DNA of 64,000 bases from Mucilaginibacter mali. Lineage in GTDB: Bacteria; Bacteroidota; Bacteroidia; Sphingobacteriales; Sphingobacteriaceae. The notes beneath the pieces are model-generated. The model saw nothing but the letters and a program-made list of their open reading frames with translations, had not been told where the DNA came from and ran no database searches. Shown in pieces: positions 1 to 8,215 of the stretch. Positions within the stretch are counted from its first letter, which is position 1; each line of letters opens with the position of its first letter. A program made the position numbers and the translations under genes. The DNA is taken from the NCBI RefSeq assembly GCF_013283875.1, contig NZ_CP054139.1, forward strand, positions 5,456,001 to 5,520,000. The letters are read 5' to 3'.

Positions 1-1
1 A

Positions 2-607
2 ATTGAAACAGGCGCAGGCATTGTGCATACCTATGCCGACGAAAGCGCTGATATTGATAAGCTGAAAGCCATTGTTTTTAACTCCAAAACCCGCCGGCCA
101 AGCGTTTGTAATACGTTGGATTGCCTGATAGTCCATCAAAACCTGTTGGCCCAATTACCCGAGATAGCCGCGCCGTTGGCGGATAAACAGGTAGAAATAT
201 TTGCCGATGAAGCAGCTTGTGCCGCATTAAGCGGGCATTATCCGGAAAGCCTGCTACATCCGGCACTGCCCGAGCATTTTGGTACGGAGTTCCTATCGCT
301 AAAAATGGCTATTAAAACGGTATGCACTTCGACGGAAGCGTTAGAACATATCGACCAATACAGCTCTAAACACAGCGAGGCTATCGTATCGGAAGATGCG
401 GCCAATATCGAAACCTTCCTGAACTCTGTCGATGCCGCCGCGGTATATGCTAACGTATCCACCGCCTTTACCGATGGCGCGCAGTTTGGCCTGGGTGCCG
501 AGATAGGCATCAGCACCCAAAAACTGCATGCCCGCGGCCCCATGGGCCTTGCCGAACTAACCAGCTATAAATGGGTAGTGCGCGGTGATGGGCAGGTGAG
601 AGGTTAA
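2..607 (+). CDS. proA: Glutamate-5-semialdehyde dehydrogenase (gamma-glutamyl phosphate reductase), C-terminal part
   Basis: The reading frame is already open at the left edge, so the N-terminal half lies outside the window. ProA reduces gamma-glutamyl phosphate to glutamate-5-semialdehyde with NADPH in cytoplasmic proline synthesis. About 200 residues are visible. They begin with an ETGAG segment and continue with the RPSVCNTLDC block, whose first Cys matches the family's catalytic cysteine. The end carries ARGPMGLAELTSYKW followed by VRGDGQ, the typical ProA C-terminus. The usual length is about 415 residues, so roughly half is missing. proB would be expected upstream but cannot be seen. 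The family call is secure. Confidence 0.95.
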   Translation: METGAGIVHTYADESADIDKLKAIVFNSKTRRPSVCNTLDCLIVHQNLLAQLPEIAAPLADKQVEIFADEAACAALSGHYPESLLHPALPEHFGTEFLSLKMAIKTVCTSTEALEHIDQYSSKHSEAIVSEDAANIETFLNSVDAAAVYANVSTAFTDGAQFGLGAEIGISTQKLHARGPMGLAELTSYKWVVRGDGQVRG

Positions 608-665
608 GATTCAACCTTGTCCTTTGCGGAGAAATAGCGATATTGCAGATGTCAATCTATAACCA

Positions 666-1121
666 ATGTCTCTAAAACCAGCGATACTGCTGATATCCGC
701 AGGGGTATTATGTGCGTGTAATCAAACTACTAAAACTCAAAAGCAGGCGGATAGCCTTACTTATAAAAATCCTGCGGTCAAATCAACCCAATTATTGATT
801 GAAGATTTCGATACGTTCTTTAAGAGATTTGAGAATGACGAGGCGACCTATTTATTGCGGGTAAAATTCCCGTTAAAAATTATTTATAAAACAGATGGGG
901 CCGATGCTGATAAGGTCGACTCGGTTAAAGTAATAGAAAGAAAGGACTGGCATTTTTCAAGAACGAAGACAAAAGGCCTGATCGTGAAAAAGATTTATAA
1001 CAGCCCTAACGAAATGCATGTGCTGTACCAGGTAGAGGATACCGGCATACATACGGTTTATTTCTTTAAACGCAAGGGCGAATCATGGCAGTTAGATCAT
1101 ATTGAAGACAGCTCGGATTAA
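666..1121 (+). CDS. Hypothetical lipoprotein, 151 aa
   Basis: This is an unrecognised small protein with a lipoprotein signal: a short hydrophobic stretch ends in the lipobox LCAC, with Cys at about residue 18. The mature part is polar and starts with a Thr/Lys/Gln-rich linker. It contains alternating hydrophobic segments (about residues 60-75 and 115-140) compatible with a small beta-rich fold. It lies 58 nt downstream of proA in the same direction but has no evident functional link to it. It is probably anchored in a membrane facing the periplasm. No function is proposed. Confidence 0.7.
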   Translation: MSLKPAILLISAGVLCACNQTTKTQKQADSLTYKNPAVKSTQLLIEDFDTFFKRFENDEATYLLRVKFPLKIIYKTDGADADKVDSVKVIERKDWHFSRTKTKGLIVKKIYNSPNEMHVLYQVEDTGIHTVYFFKRKGESWQLDHIEDSSD

Positions 1122-1207
1122 AATGCTATGGTTAATTAAGTAAAGTTTAATTAATTAAAACTTAAAAACATGGTTTTTGTAGTTAATGTATAAACATCAC
1201 AAACACC

Positions 1208-1804
1208 ATGAAAAAGCTAAATTATTTATTCGTGCTATTGTGCGCGGCCTGGATTATCCAGGGCTGCGGCAGCAGCAACACATCAAGCACCGACAAGGCC
1301 GACAGCGCCAATGCTGCCAAGGTTGACAGCAGCAAGGCCGACAGTACCGCTAAAACAGCTGTAATTAACGTAGACAATGCCGATGCCGATTTTGCCGTAG
1401 CCGCGGCCAACGGCGGTATGACCGAAGTGGCCGTAGCCAAGCTGGCTCAAACAAAAAGCACCAACGCCAAAGTGAAAGAATTTGCCGATATGATGGTAAT
1501 GGACCATGGCAAAGCCAACGACGAACTAATGGCCCTGGCCAAAAGCAAAAACATCACCCTGCCCAGCACCATCAGCAACGATAAGCAAAAAGAAATGGAC
1601 GACCTGAACAAGAAGAACGGCGCCGATTTTGATAAGGCTTATGTTGATGCTATGGTAGATGGCCATAAAAAGACTATCAGCATGTTCGAGGATGAATCGA
1701 AAAACGCAAAGGATCCTGACCTGAAAGCTTTTGTAGATAAAACCCTGCCGACCATAAAAATGCACCTGCAACACATCGAAAGCATTAAAGCCGGTATGAA
1801 GTAA
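1208..1804 (+). CDS. DUF4142 family lipoprotein
   Basis: The N-terminus is a lipoprotein signal with Cys at about residue 20 (IQGCGSS). An Ala/Asp/Ser/Lys low-complexity linker follows to about residue 55. The rest (DADFAVAAANGGMTEV, FADMMVMDHGKAND, and a final helix with KMHLQHIES) matches DUF4142, a predicted four-helix ferritin-like domain. His residues sit at helix positions (DHGKA, DGHKK, MHLQH) as in that family. The role is unknown. Relatives are commonly secreted or periplasmic proteins of Bacteroidota and Proteobacteria. It appears monocistronic. The domain call is good, but the biochemical role is open. Confidence 0.85.
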   Translation: MKKLNYLFVLLCAAWIIQGCGSSNTSSTDKADSANAAKVDSSKADSTAKTAVINVDNADADFAVAAANGGMTEVAVAKLAQTKSTNAKVKEFADMMVMDHGKANDELMALAKSKNITLPSTISNDKQKEMDDLNKKNGADFDKAYVDAMVDGHKKTISMFEDESKNAKDPDLKAFVDKTLPTIKMHLQHIESIKAGMK

Positions 1805-1910
1805 AGATAGAGCCCAACAATCTAACACCTGTTGGAACGGGGTGGCTTGAAAGAGCTGCCCCGTTTGCTGTTTGTAGCCCCAGCAAAACAAGTGGTGGGC
1901 GATTTCCTCC

Positions 1911-2230
1911 CACGGTGCTATCGTGTGGATAATAAGTACAATTTGTCATTTCGAACCCCTGGAGGGAGGGAATAGTAGGGCAAGGGTGAGAAATCTTATA
2001 CGTGCGACAAGCATTTTGTATAAGATTTCTCCTCACGCAACCGCGCATCCCCTCCCAGGTTCGTCGAAATGACAAGCTATTAATAAATGTGTCCACACGA
2101 TAGCCCACTATGAGGGTGTGGGGAGGGGTTTATATTATATCCCATAGTGGTTAAACCCCTCCCTGCCACCTCACATCCCATCGCACCCCTCCCCGTGGGA
2201 GAGAACCGGATCTGATCCAAAAAATCTTTT
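1911..2230. repeat. Nested intergenic palindromic repeat
   Basis: The 462-nt gap before the oxidoreductase gene has no gene. It contains three perfect nested inverted pairs: CTATCGTGTGGA at 1918-1929 with its complement at 2092-2103, TTGTCATTTCGA at 1943-1954 with 2064-2075, and GAGAAATCTTATAC at 1988-2001 with 2018-2031. A further dyad (GGGAGGGGTTTA at 2121-2132, complement 2152-2163) lies next to it. Diverged relatives occur at 3919-4023 and 12971-13031. It looks like a REP/BIME-type dispersed element that could fold into a long hairpin in RNA. Confidence 0.85.
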
Positions 2231-2266
2231 CCCGCACAACACACAAAATCGTATAATTGCATATCT

Positions 2267-3283
2267 ATGGCAGCACCTATTGTAACCGGTTTAATGGCCT
2301 ACGGCATGTCGGGCCGTATATTTCACGCGCCGTTTTTAAGTACGCATCCCGGCTTTAAACTAAAAGCCGTTACCGAGCGTAGCAAAAAGGTTATGGCCGC
2401 GCATTACCCGGGTATTATTAGTTACGATAGCATCGATGAATTGCTGAACGACGCCGAAATAGAACTCATCGTAGTCAACACCCCCAACCATACGCATTTC
2501 GATCTGGCTACCAAAGCGTTAAAAGCCGGCAAGCATGTGCTGATAGAAAAACCTACCACGCGCACGGTTGCAGAAGTAAAGGCTTTGTACGATTTAGCCC
2601 GCGAGGTTGGTAAACAGGTATTTGTTTACCAAAACCGCCGCTGGGACAGCGATTTTTTAGCCGTAAAACAAGTACTGGAAAGCGGTCGCCTGGGTAAGCC
2701 GGTAGAGATCAGTTTCCGGTTCGACAGGTATAAACCAATATTAAGCCCGAAGAAGTTTAAGGAAGATGCCGGCATGGGGACCAATGGTTTGGTATACGAT
2801 CTTGGCCCGCATTTGATAGATCAGGTCATCAGCCTGTTTGGCAGGCCATTGTCGTTCCATAAGGTTATAGCTAATCACCGTGAAAATTCGGAGGTGATCG
2901 ATTATTTCAGCATTCAGTTATCATACCCCAACCAACTGAATGTATATTTAACATCGGGCTTGCTGATCCCCGAGCCGCTGCCATCATTCGTGGTACATGG
3001 CTCGTTGGGTAGTTTTATTAAAAACCGCTGCGATATGCAGGAGGAGCAGTTGGACAAAGGCATGATGCCAACCGACCCTGCATACGGACAAGAACCAACC
3101 AACTGCGAAGGCAAACTGGTGCTTGCAGATATGGACGGAAAGAAACATACGGAAATGGTGCCATCGTTAAAGGGAGATTACACGCATCTGTTCGAAGCAG
3201 TTTATCAAAGCATCCGCCACAACGCCTTATACCCGATAACCGAAGAACATATTGCCTGGCAAACCGAAATGTTGGAAGCCTGA
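2267..3283 (+). CDS. Gfo/Idh/MocA family NAD(P)-dependent oxidoreductase
   Basis: The N-terminal Rossmann fold begins at once, with GLMAYGMSG (residues 8-16) in the dinucleotide-binding position. EKP at residues 94-96 is the family's conserved motif at the end of the nucleotide-binding part. The C-terminal alpha/beta domain carries YDLGPHLID, with His at about 182, matching the usual catalytic Asp/His block. At 338 residues it has normal length. No signal peptide is visible, so it is cytoplasmic. Such enzymes oxidise sugars, inositols or related polyols; the overall pattern resembles E. coli YdgJ. The substrate cannot be read from the sequence. It is preceded by a palindromic repeat and followed 41 nt later by a thioredoxin-like gene. 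Confidence 0.9.
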   Translation: MAAPIVTGLMAYGMSGRIFHAPFLSTHPGFKLKAVTERSKKVMAAHYPGIISYDSIDELLNDAEIELIVVNTPNHTHFDLATKALKAGKHVLIEKPTTRTVAEVKALYDLAREVGKQVFVYQNRRWDSDFLAVKQVLESGRLGKPVEISFRFDRYKPILSPKKFKEDAGMGTNGLVYDLGPHLIDQVISLFGRPLSFHKVIANHRENSEVIDYFSIQLSYPNQLNVYLTSGLLIPEPLPSFVVHGSLGSFIKNRCDMQEEQLDKGMMPTDPAYGQEPTNCEGKLVLADMDGKKHTEMVPSLKGDYTHLFEAVYQSIRHNALYPITEEHIAWQTEMLEA

Positions 3284-3324
3284 TTTAGATAGCATACCTT
3301 TATTAAAAACTGATATACAAACCC

Positions 3325-3903
3325 ATGAAACGAATACTCCTTTTATTAGCCTTAGCAACTTTCATCAGCTGTACCAATGCGCAGAAGACCGATGCTAATA
3401 CAAAAACGAAACCAGATAGCGGCACAAAGCAGCAAACTGCCCAAGTACAGGAAGAAGCACCGGGTGCACCCGTAAAGCCACGCCCCATCCCTGATTATCG
3501 TATTTTAACTACCGATAGTGTTTGGGTAACCCCGGCCGATCTACATAAGGGGAAGCCGGTGGTGATCATCTACTTTTCGCCCGATTGCAGCCATTGCCAG
3601 CGTATGATGTATGAGATGAAGCCTAAGTTTAACGAATTAAAAAATGTGCAGTTTGTAATGATCACCTGGTCGTTAAAATGGGATATCCGTGCAATTAAGG
3701 AGTTTCGCCGTGATTATGGGTTGAAGGACTTTGCCAACTTTATTATCGGCACCGAAGGTTATACCAAAAAAGTGCAGGATTATTACGACGTACATACCAC
3801 CCCATACATTGCCATGTACGATAGCAAAGGTAAATGGGTAAAAGGTTTTGATAAAGTGCCCAAGACTGAAGATGTGGTGGCGGGCGCTAAGGGCTTGAAG
3901 TAA
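3325..3903 (+). CDS. Thioredoxin-like (TlpA/redoxin family) lipoprotein
   Basis: The short signal ends in a lipobox-like FISC (Cys16), so the protein is probably lipid-anchored in the periplasm or outer membrane. A Lys/Gln/Pro-rich linker runs to about residue 55. A thioredoxin fold follows, with the active site SPDCSHC (Cys88 and Cys91) and a later cis-Pro-like segment (TTPYIAMYD). The CSHC pair replaces the CGPC of classical thioredoxin, which suggests a specialised reductant or isomerase. It belongs to the TlpA/AhpC-TSA group. The partner is unknown. It ends before a convergent gene, with a large palindrome between the two. Confidence 0.88.
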   Translation: MKRILLLLALATFISCTNAQKTDANTKTKPDSGTKQQTAQVQEEAPGAPVKPRPIPDYRILTTDSVWVTPADLHKGKPVVIIYFSPDCSHCQRMMYEMKPKFNELKNVQFVMITWSLKWDIRAIKEFRRDYGLKDFANFIIGTEGYTKKVQDYYDVHTTPYIAMYDSKGKWVKGFDKVPKTEDVVAGAKGLK

Positions 3904-3918
3904 GCCTTTTATCTTCTT

Positions 3919-4023
3919 GTCATTTCGAACGATAGTGAGAAATTTTATAAGTGCAGCCGGCTGCACTTATAAAATTTCTCTTTCGCCCCGCCGCGCATCC
4001 TCCCCGGCTCTATCGTATGACAA
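3919..4023. repeat. Palindromic element with a 44-bp perfect core
   Basis: Between convergent genes, 3937-3980 is a perfect palindrome. The left arm (3937-3958) starts GAGAAATTTTATAAG and is followed immediately by its exact complement (3959-3980). Flanks with TTGTCATTTCGAAC and GCGCATCC relate it to the element at 1918-2103. It may act as a bidirectional terminator for the two convergent genes, although it has no long T-tract. Confidence 0.85.
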
Positions 4024-4031
4024 TAACGGAA

Positions 4032-4871
4032 TTACGTTAAAAATATATCCGAACTCAAAGCTGGGATGATCCCCTTTTCCAAGGCCGTATCAAACATCAG
4101 TTGTATAGCCTTGCGGCCCTCGGTACCCAACTCAACCGAGTACTGGTTCACATACAGATCAATGTGCTTATACATCACTTCCTCGCTCATCTCCTGCGCG
4201 TGGCTACGGATAAACTCCAGCCCCGATTTGGGGTTAGCGAACGCGAACTCTACCGATTTGCGTAATACCCGGTTCAGCTTTTGTAAAACATCGGCAGGTA
4301 AATTACGGTTAGCCACAATACCACCCAGCGGGATGGCGCAGCCGGTTTGTTTTTCCCAATAGTCGCCCAGGTCGATGATCTTCTTCAGGCCCTTATCCTG
4401 GTAGGTAAAGCGGTTTTCGTGGATGATGAGGCCAATATCCACCCGGTCATCCAGCACGGCGTTTTCAATATCTGAGAATACCAGTACCTCTTTATTGGTA
4501 GCTTCGGGAAAAGCTAAGCCTAACAGGAAATTAGCAGTAGTGTACTTGCCGGGTATGCCTATTTTGTAAGCGGGGTTGTTTTTTAGGTCATTAACCGAAA
4601 TCTCTTTTTTTGATATCAACAATGGCCCCACACCAAAACCCAGGGCGCTGCCGCTATCCAGCAGCACATATTTATTGGCCACGTAGGCAAAAGCATGGTA
4701 GCTGAGTTTGGTAACATCCAGTTCGCCGCGAAAGGCTTTCTGGTTAAGGGTTTCCACGTCCTCGTAATGCACTTCAAAGTCTAATCCTTCGGTATCAATT
4801 TTGTGGTGGATCAGGGCATCGAAGATAAAAGTATCGTTAGGGCAGGGCGAAAAGCCGAGGGTTAGTTTCAT
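4032..4871 (-). CDS. mqnD: 1,4-dihydroxy-6-naphthoate synthase (menaquinone via futalosine)
   Basis: MqnD converts cyclic dehypoxanthine futalosine to 1,4-dihydroxy-6-naphthoate in the alternative menaquinone pathway. The protein starts MKLTLGFSPCPNDTFIF, the signature N-terminus of the family. It continues with TKLSYHAFAYV and LLDSGSALGFGVGPLL and has a periplasmic-binding-protein-like two-lobe layout. Its 279 residues are typical, and no signal peptide is seen, as expected for a cytoplasmic enzyme. The start overlaps the upstream DinB-like gene by 4 nt, so the two are translationally coupled. mqnB lies about 500 nt further upstream in the same direction, supporting one menaquinone unit. Confidence 0.95.
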   Translation of the reverse strand: MKLTLGFSPCPNDTFIFDALIHHKIDTEGLDFEVHYEDVETLNQKAFRGELDVTKLSYHAFAYVANKYVLLDSGSALGFGVGPLLISKKEISVNDLKNNPAYKIGIPGKYTTANFLLGLAFPEATNKEVLVFSDIENAVLDDRVDIGLIIHENRFTYQDKGLKKIIDLGDYWEKQTGCAIPLGGIVANRNLPADVLQKLNRVLRKSVEFAFANPKSGLEFIRSHAQEMSEEVMYKHIDLYVNQYSVELGTEGRKAIQLMFDTALEKGIIPALSSDIFLT

Positions 4872-5317
4872 AGGGTCAGTAGTCGTCGGTGATAATTTAC
4901 CTGCCCTAAATGATAGGCCAGGTGAGTTGACAGGTGAATTAAAAAATACTCGGTAGATGTTCTTTGTTCGTTCAGCACTATTTGCGGGTATTCCGCGGCA
5001 AGCTGATCATCACTTAATTGGCTTAAAGTTGTGTCAACTATGCTGATGGTATCGTTTATCTGGTGGATAAGTTCTTCGGATGGGACGTCTTTCAGCGAGA
5101 ACTCCAGGTCGCGATGGCGGATGTAGCCGGTACCGCCAAGTTCGGCACCTATATAAGTATTCAGGTTACCTATCAAGTGCAAACAAAGGTTCCCGGCCGA
5201 ATTGGCGATATGCCCGTCGATGACCCAAACAGATGGTTCGTCGGGATATTGCGCTATCTCAGCTTTTAGCTTGTTAAGGTCGCGGGCAAAAAGTTTTCGC
5301 AAGGTTTCTTGTAGCAT
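4868..5317 (-). CDS. DinB-like / DUF1572-type four-helix protein
   Basis: At 149 residues this is a four-helix bundle of the DinB/YfiT-like superfamily. His residues are placed for a metal triad (GHIANSAGNLCLHLIGN near the start; HLSTHLAYHLGQVNYHRR near the end). The closing HLAYHLGQ motif is typical of the group. Some members are bacillithiol- or mycothiol-type S-transferases, but most are uncharacterised. It sits between mqnB and mqnD on the same strand and overlaps mqnD by 4 nt. A menaquinone role is suggested only by this position. Confidence 0.85.
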   Translation of the reverse strand: MLQETLRKLFARDLNKLKAEIAQYPDEPSVWVIDGHIANSAGNLCLHLIGNLNTYIGAELGGTGYIRHRDLEFSLKDVPSEELIHQINDTISIVDTTLSQLSDDQLAAEYPQIVLNEQRTSTEYFLIHLSTHLAYHLGQVNYHRRLLTL

Positions 5318-5366
5318 ATTGATACTTTGTAGCTGTTAATGCCGGTAAGCCACCTTTGGATCGGTA

Positions 5367-6059
5367 TTATTTTATGGTGGCCAGCCTTTGCAAAAGCGCA
5401 TCGGCAAATGTATTGAGATTTTTAATGGCCAAACCTATCTGCCAGCTGTCGCGGTTACGCTTTTCTACATAATTTGACACTGCCCTGATCTGCAGACAAG
5501 GCACACCCGCTTTACGGCAGGCATAAAAAAAGGCCGCGCCCTCCATGCTTTCTACCTGCGGGTTCAGGCGGCTGGTTACCTTGCGGATGGCTTGCTCGTT
5601 GCCGTGCACGGTATTTACGGTAATGCCGGTTGTTTGTTTTAATAACAGGTCGGCGCCATCAATTGCATTATGATTAAATATGCCCGAGAGGGTAGTGCTG
5701 GCCGTAAAAACACTCTCGCCAAACCCAAGCTGATCGATAGGTAAAAAATCCTCGTCATCCTCTGCGCCCAGTTCGGCCAGCATATCGGTGGTTACTTCCA
5801 CTACTTCGCCAAGGTTAAGGCTGCGGGCAAAACTGCCGGCAATGCCCAGGTTAATGGCCAGGTCGTACTGGTTTTGTGCCAAATGCCTGCCCAGCGAAAA
5901 GGCGGTAGCTACCATACCCACGCCGGTAGTTAAAAGTCGTAAGTCCTGGGTTTGAAGTTCTAAGCCTGTTTCCTGGCTTGAGACTTCTGGCTTGAGGCTT
6001 GAGGCTGAAAACAAAGGTGCTATCTCGCCTTGGGTGGCTGCAACTATCAGTATCTTCAT
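5367..6059 (-). CDS. mqnB: Futalosine hydrolase
   Basis: MqnB cleaves futalosine to dehypoxanthine futalosine plus hypoxanthine. The protein has a nucleoside phosphorylase/hydrolase fold: LLTTGVGMVATAFSLG, LAINLGIAGSFA, a VESMEGAAFFYACRK block (the MEGA motif of the active site) and IRAVSNYVEKRNR close to the C-terminus. It is 230 residues and cytoplasmic. It is divergent from the 6-carboxytetrahydropterin synthase-like gene and heads the same-strand group with the DinB-like gene and mqnD. Residues about 18-42 are encoded by a repeat-like stretch that looks inserted between strands one and two. The frame stays open, so the enzyme is probably functional. Confidence 0.93.
   Translation of the reverse strand: MKILIVAATQGEIAPLFSASSLKPEVSSQETGLELQTQDLRLLTTGVGMVATAFSLGRHLAQNQYDLAINLGIAGSFARSLNLGEVVEVTTDMLAELGAEDDEDFLPIDQLGFGESVFTASTTLSGIFNHNAIDGADLLLKQTTGITVNTVHGNEQAIRKVTSRLNPQVESMEGAAFFYACRKAGVPCLQIRAVSNYVEKRNRDSWQIGLAIKNLNTFADALLQRLATIK
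5933..6008. repeat. Repeat-like stretch inside the mqnB coding sequence
   Basis: The stretch is built from diverged copies of a CTTGAG-type unit (GGCTTGAGACTTCTGG, CTTGAGGCTTGAGG). Such units are familiar from intergenic low-complexity repeats of Bacteroidota. Here they lie in frame within the 5' part of mqnB and encode the Ser/Glu/Gln/Leu-rich residues of about 18-42. Confidence 0.6.
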
Positions 6060-6109
6060 GGTAAAAATTGTATGCTAATATAAAAACAATAGTGCTGTTT
6101 TTGTTTTAG

Positions 6110-6117
6110 TATATTTG
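6110..6117 (+). promoter_or_regulatory. Candidate -7 element for the queD-like/folE unit
   Basis: TATATTTG matches the Bacteroidota consensus TAnnTTTG exactly and lies 15-20 nt before the likely start codon. No convincing -33 TTTG was found at the usual distance. Confidence 0.5.
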
Positions 6118-6135
6118 CAGCCAATTATTGCTATG

Positions 6136-6552
6136 ATGATATACATGACGCGCAAAGAACACTTCAACGCCGCACACCGGATGTACCGCGATGAATGGAG
6201 CGCCGAAAAAAACGCTGAAGTATTTGGCAAATGCGCCAATCCCAACTGGCACGGGCATAACTATAACCTGTTTGTAACCGTAAAAGGCAACATTAGTTAC
6301 GAAACCGGCTACCTGATAGACCTGAAAGAATTAAAGGTAATTATCAACACCAACGTAATTGAAAAGCTGGATCATAAGAATATAAACCTTGATGTGCCTT
6401 TTATGAAAGGCAAAATGGCATCGACAGAGATACTTTGCATCGAGATATTTAACCAGTTGAAAGGCCCTATCGAGGCTCATGAGGGTGTTTTTTTGCACTC
6501 GATCAAACTTTACGAAACCGAGAACAACAGCGCCGAATATTTTGGCGGATAA
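6136..6552 (+). CDS. queD: 6-pyruvoyl-tetrahydropterin / 6-carboxytetrahydropterin synthase family protein
   Basis: This family acts on 7,8-dihydroneopterin triphosphate, made by FolE. It leads to 6-carboxytetrahydropterin (queuosine) or tetrahydropterins. Zinc ligands are recognisable: His in FNAAHR near the N-terminus and the paired His in NWHGHNY. Cys in FGKCANP matches the catalytic cysteine region, and the STEILCIEIFNQL and SIKLYETENN blocks close the fold. The start MIYMTRKEHFNAAH was chosen because the core begins there; another ATG lies 3 nt upstream. folE starts 6 nt after the stop, so the two are almost certainly cotranscribed. The queuosine versus pterin role is undecided, so the symbol is tentative. 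Confidence 0.88.
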   Translation: MIYMTRKEHFNAAHRMYRDEWSAEKNAEVFGKCANPNWHGHNYNLFVTVKGNISYETGYLIDLKELKVIINTNVIEKLDHKNINLDVPFMKGKMASTEILCIEIFNQLKGPIEAHEGVFLHSIKLYETENNSAEYFGG

Positions 6553-6558
6553 ACCATT

Positions 6559-7200
6559 ATGACCGTTACACCTTACATGCCCGATGACGAGGATGATGAA
6601 ATGAACGGCTATCTGAAGATAGATCGTTACAATCCCGAAATGATAGCAAAGCTGTCGGCACATTACGAAGACATTTTAGCGCAGATAGGCGAGGACCCTA
6701 AACGTGAAGGCCTGCTGAAAACGCCCGAGCGTATTGCCAAGGCCATGCTGTTCCTTACCCAGGGGTACGATCTGGATGCCAAGCAGATACTGGGTTCGGC
6801 CCTGTTTAAGGAAGAATACAGCCAAATGGTAGTGGTAAAGGATATTGAAGTTTACTCGATGTGCGAGCACCATATGCTGCCATTTTTTGGGAAGGCGCAT
6901 ATTGCTTACATCCCTAATGGGCATGTGGTGGGCCTGAGCAAGATTCCGCGTGTGGTGGATGTTTATGCCCGTCGCCTGCAAGTACAGGAACGCCTGACCA
7001 ACGAGATCCGCGATTGCATACAGGAAACCCTGCAGCCGGTAGGCGTTGGCGTGGTAATGGAATGCCGCCACCTGTGCATGTGCATGCGCGGCGTACAAAA
7101 ACAAAACTCGGTAACCACCACATCGGCATTTACCGGTGGCTTTTTGCAGGAAAAAACAAGGGCTGAATTTCTTAACCTAATTTCGAGTAAATTAAGTTGA
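6559..7200 (+). CDS. folE: GTP cyclohydrolase I
   Basis: FolE converts GTP to 7,8-dihydroneopterin triphosphate and formate, feeding folate and other pterins. The zinc-binding set is complete: MCEHHMLPF (Cys102, His105) and CRHLCMCMRG (Cys173). The GHVVGLSKIPR and SAFTGGF blocks are also intact. The core starts around residue 30, after an acidic N-terminal tail (DDEDDE). At 213 residues it has normal size. It follows the pterin synthase-like gene by 6 nt, so the product of this enzyme is probably the neighbour's substrate. Confidence 0.97.
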   Translation: MTVTPYMPDDEDDEMNGYLKIDRYNPEMIAKLSAHYEDILAQIGEDPKREGLLKTPERIAKAMLFLTQGYDLDAKQILGSALFKEEYSQMVVVKDIEVYSMCEHHMLPFFGKAHIAYIPNGHVVGLSKIPRVVDVYARRLQVQERLTNEIRDCIQETLQPVGVGVVMECRHLCMCMRGVQKQNSVTTTSAFTGGFLQEKTRAEFLNLISSKLS

Positions 7201-7210
7201 TTAGGTGAGC

Positions 7211-7293
7211 GGTTGATTAGGTGAGTAGTTCTGTTTGCAACTATTCACTTAATCCAACACAATAAACTAAATCAACTACTCACTTAATCAACC
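7211..7293. repeat. Inverted repeat between folE and fabD
   Basis: A 20-nt arm at 7211-7230 (starting GGTTGATTAGGTGAG) matches the complement of 7274-7293 with one mismatch. Partial copies of the same word lie at 7199-7210 and 7240-7255. No gene is present. It could form a hairpin in transcripts reading from folE. Confidence 0.75.
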
Positions 7294-7305
7294 AATTTAA
7301 CTAAA

Positions 7306-8205
7306 ATGAAAGCATACATTTTCCCGGGACAAGGCGCACAGTTTGTGGGCATGGGCAAGGATATTTATCAACAAAATGAAGAAGCAAAAGCCTTATTTGA
7401 GCAGGCTAACGATATACTGGGTTTCCGCATTACCGATGTAATGTTTGAAGGTACAGACGAAGAACTAAAGGAAACCAAAGTTACCCAGCCGGCTATCTTT
7501 TTGCATTCGGTAATTTTAGCTAAGGCTTTGGGTGCCGATTTTCAACCAGAGATGGTTGCCGGTCATTCGCTGGGCGAGTTTTCTGCACTGGTATCAGCCG
7601 GGGCATTGAACTTTGAGGACGGTCTGCGCCTGGTGGCTGCCCGCGCCAACGCTATGCAAAAAGCCTGCGAATTGCAGCCATCAACCATGGCGGCAATTTT
7701 AGGTTTGGATGATTTTACGGTGGAAGATATTTGCCATCGCGTAAGCGATGTGGTAGTTCCGGCCAACTATAATTGCCCGGGTCAGTTGGTAATATCTGGC
7801 AGCATTGCCGGTGTTGATAAGGCTTGCGAATTATTGCTGGAAGCAGGCGCTAAGCGCGCGCTGAAACTTAATGTGGGTGGCGCGTTCCACTCGCCGTTGA
7901 TGGAATCGGCCAGGGTAGAGTTAGCCGCAGCTATCGAGGCTACCGAAATAAAAGCCCCGGTTTGCCCTATTTACCAAAATATCGACGCTAAACCGTACAC
8001 CGATCCGGCGAAGATCAAGGAAAACCTGATCGCGCAATTAACAGGCCCGGTGCGCTGGACACAAACCGTATTGCACATGCTGCAGGATGGCGCCACCTCA
8101 TTTACCGAAGTTGGGCCGGGCAATGTGCTGCAGGGCCTGGTTAAAAAAGCCGACCGCAGCGTAGCCACCTCAAGCGCCACGCTGCCCCAAACAGACGCCG
8201 AATAA
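7306..8205 (+). CDS. fabD: Malonyl-CoA:ACP transacylase
   Basis: FabD moves malonyl groups from CoA to acyl carrier protein to supply fatty acid elongation. The protein starts with YIFPGQGAQFVGMG, carries the nucleophile elbow GHSLGE (Ser88), an Arg in the RANAMQ block, and the catalytic His in GGAFHSPLM (His195). It ends after TEVGPGNVLQGLVKK with a short polar tail. The length of 299 residues is normal. No other fab genes adjoin it. A strong terminator follows. Confidence 0.97.
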   Translation: MKAYIFPGQGAQFVGMGKDIYQQNEEAKALFEQANDILGFRITDVMFEGTDEELKETKVTQPAIFLHSVILAKALGADFQPEMVAGHSLGEFSALVSAGALNFEDGLRLVAARANAMQKACELQPSTMAAILGLDDFTVEDICHRVSDVVVPANYNCPGQLVISGSIAGVDKACELLLEAGAKRALKLNVGGAFHSPLMESARVELAAAIEATEIKAPVCPIYQNIDAKPYTDPAKIKENLIAQLTGPVRWTQTVLHMLQDGATSFTEVGPGNVLQGLVKKADRSVATSSATLPQTDAE

Positions 8206-8215
8206 AAAATAAATT

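Noticed and set aside
1785..2262. Minus-strand open frames of 107 and 60 codons
   Set aside because: They run through the nested palindromic repeat and have repeat-derived, low-quality protein sequence.
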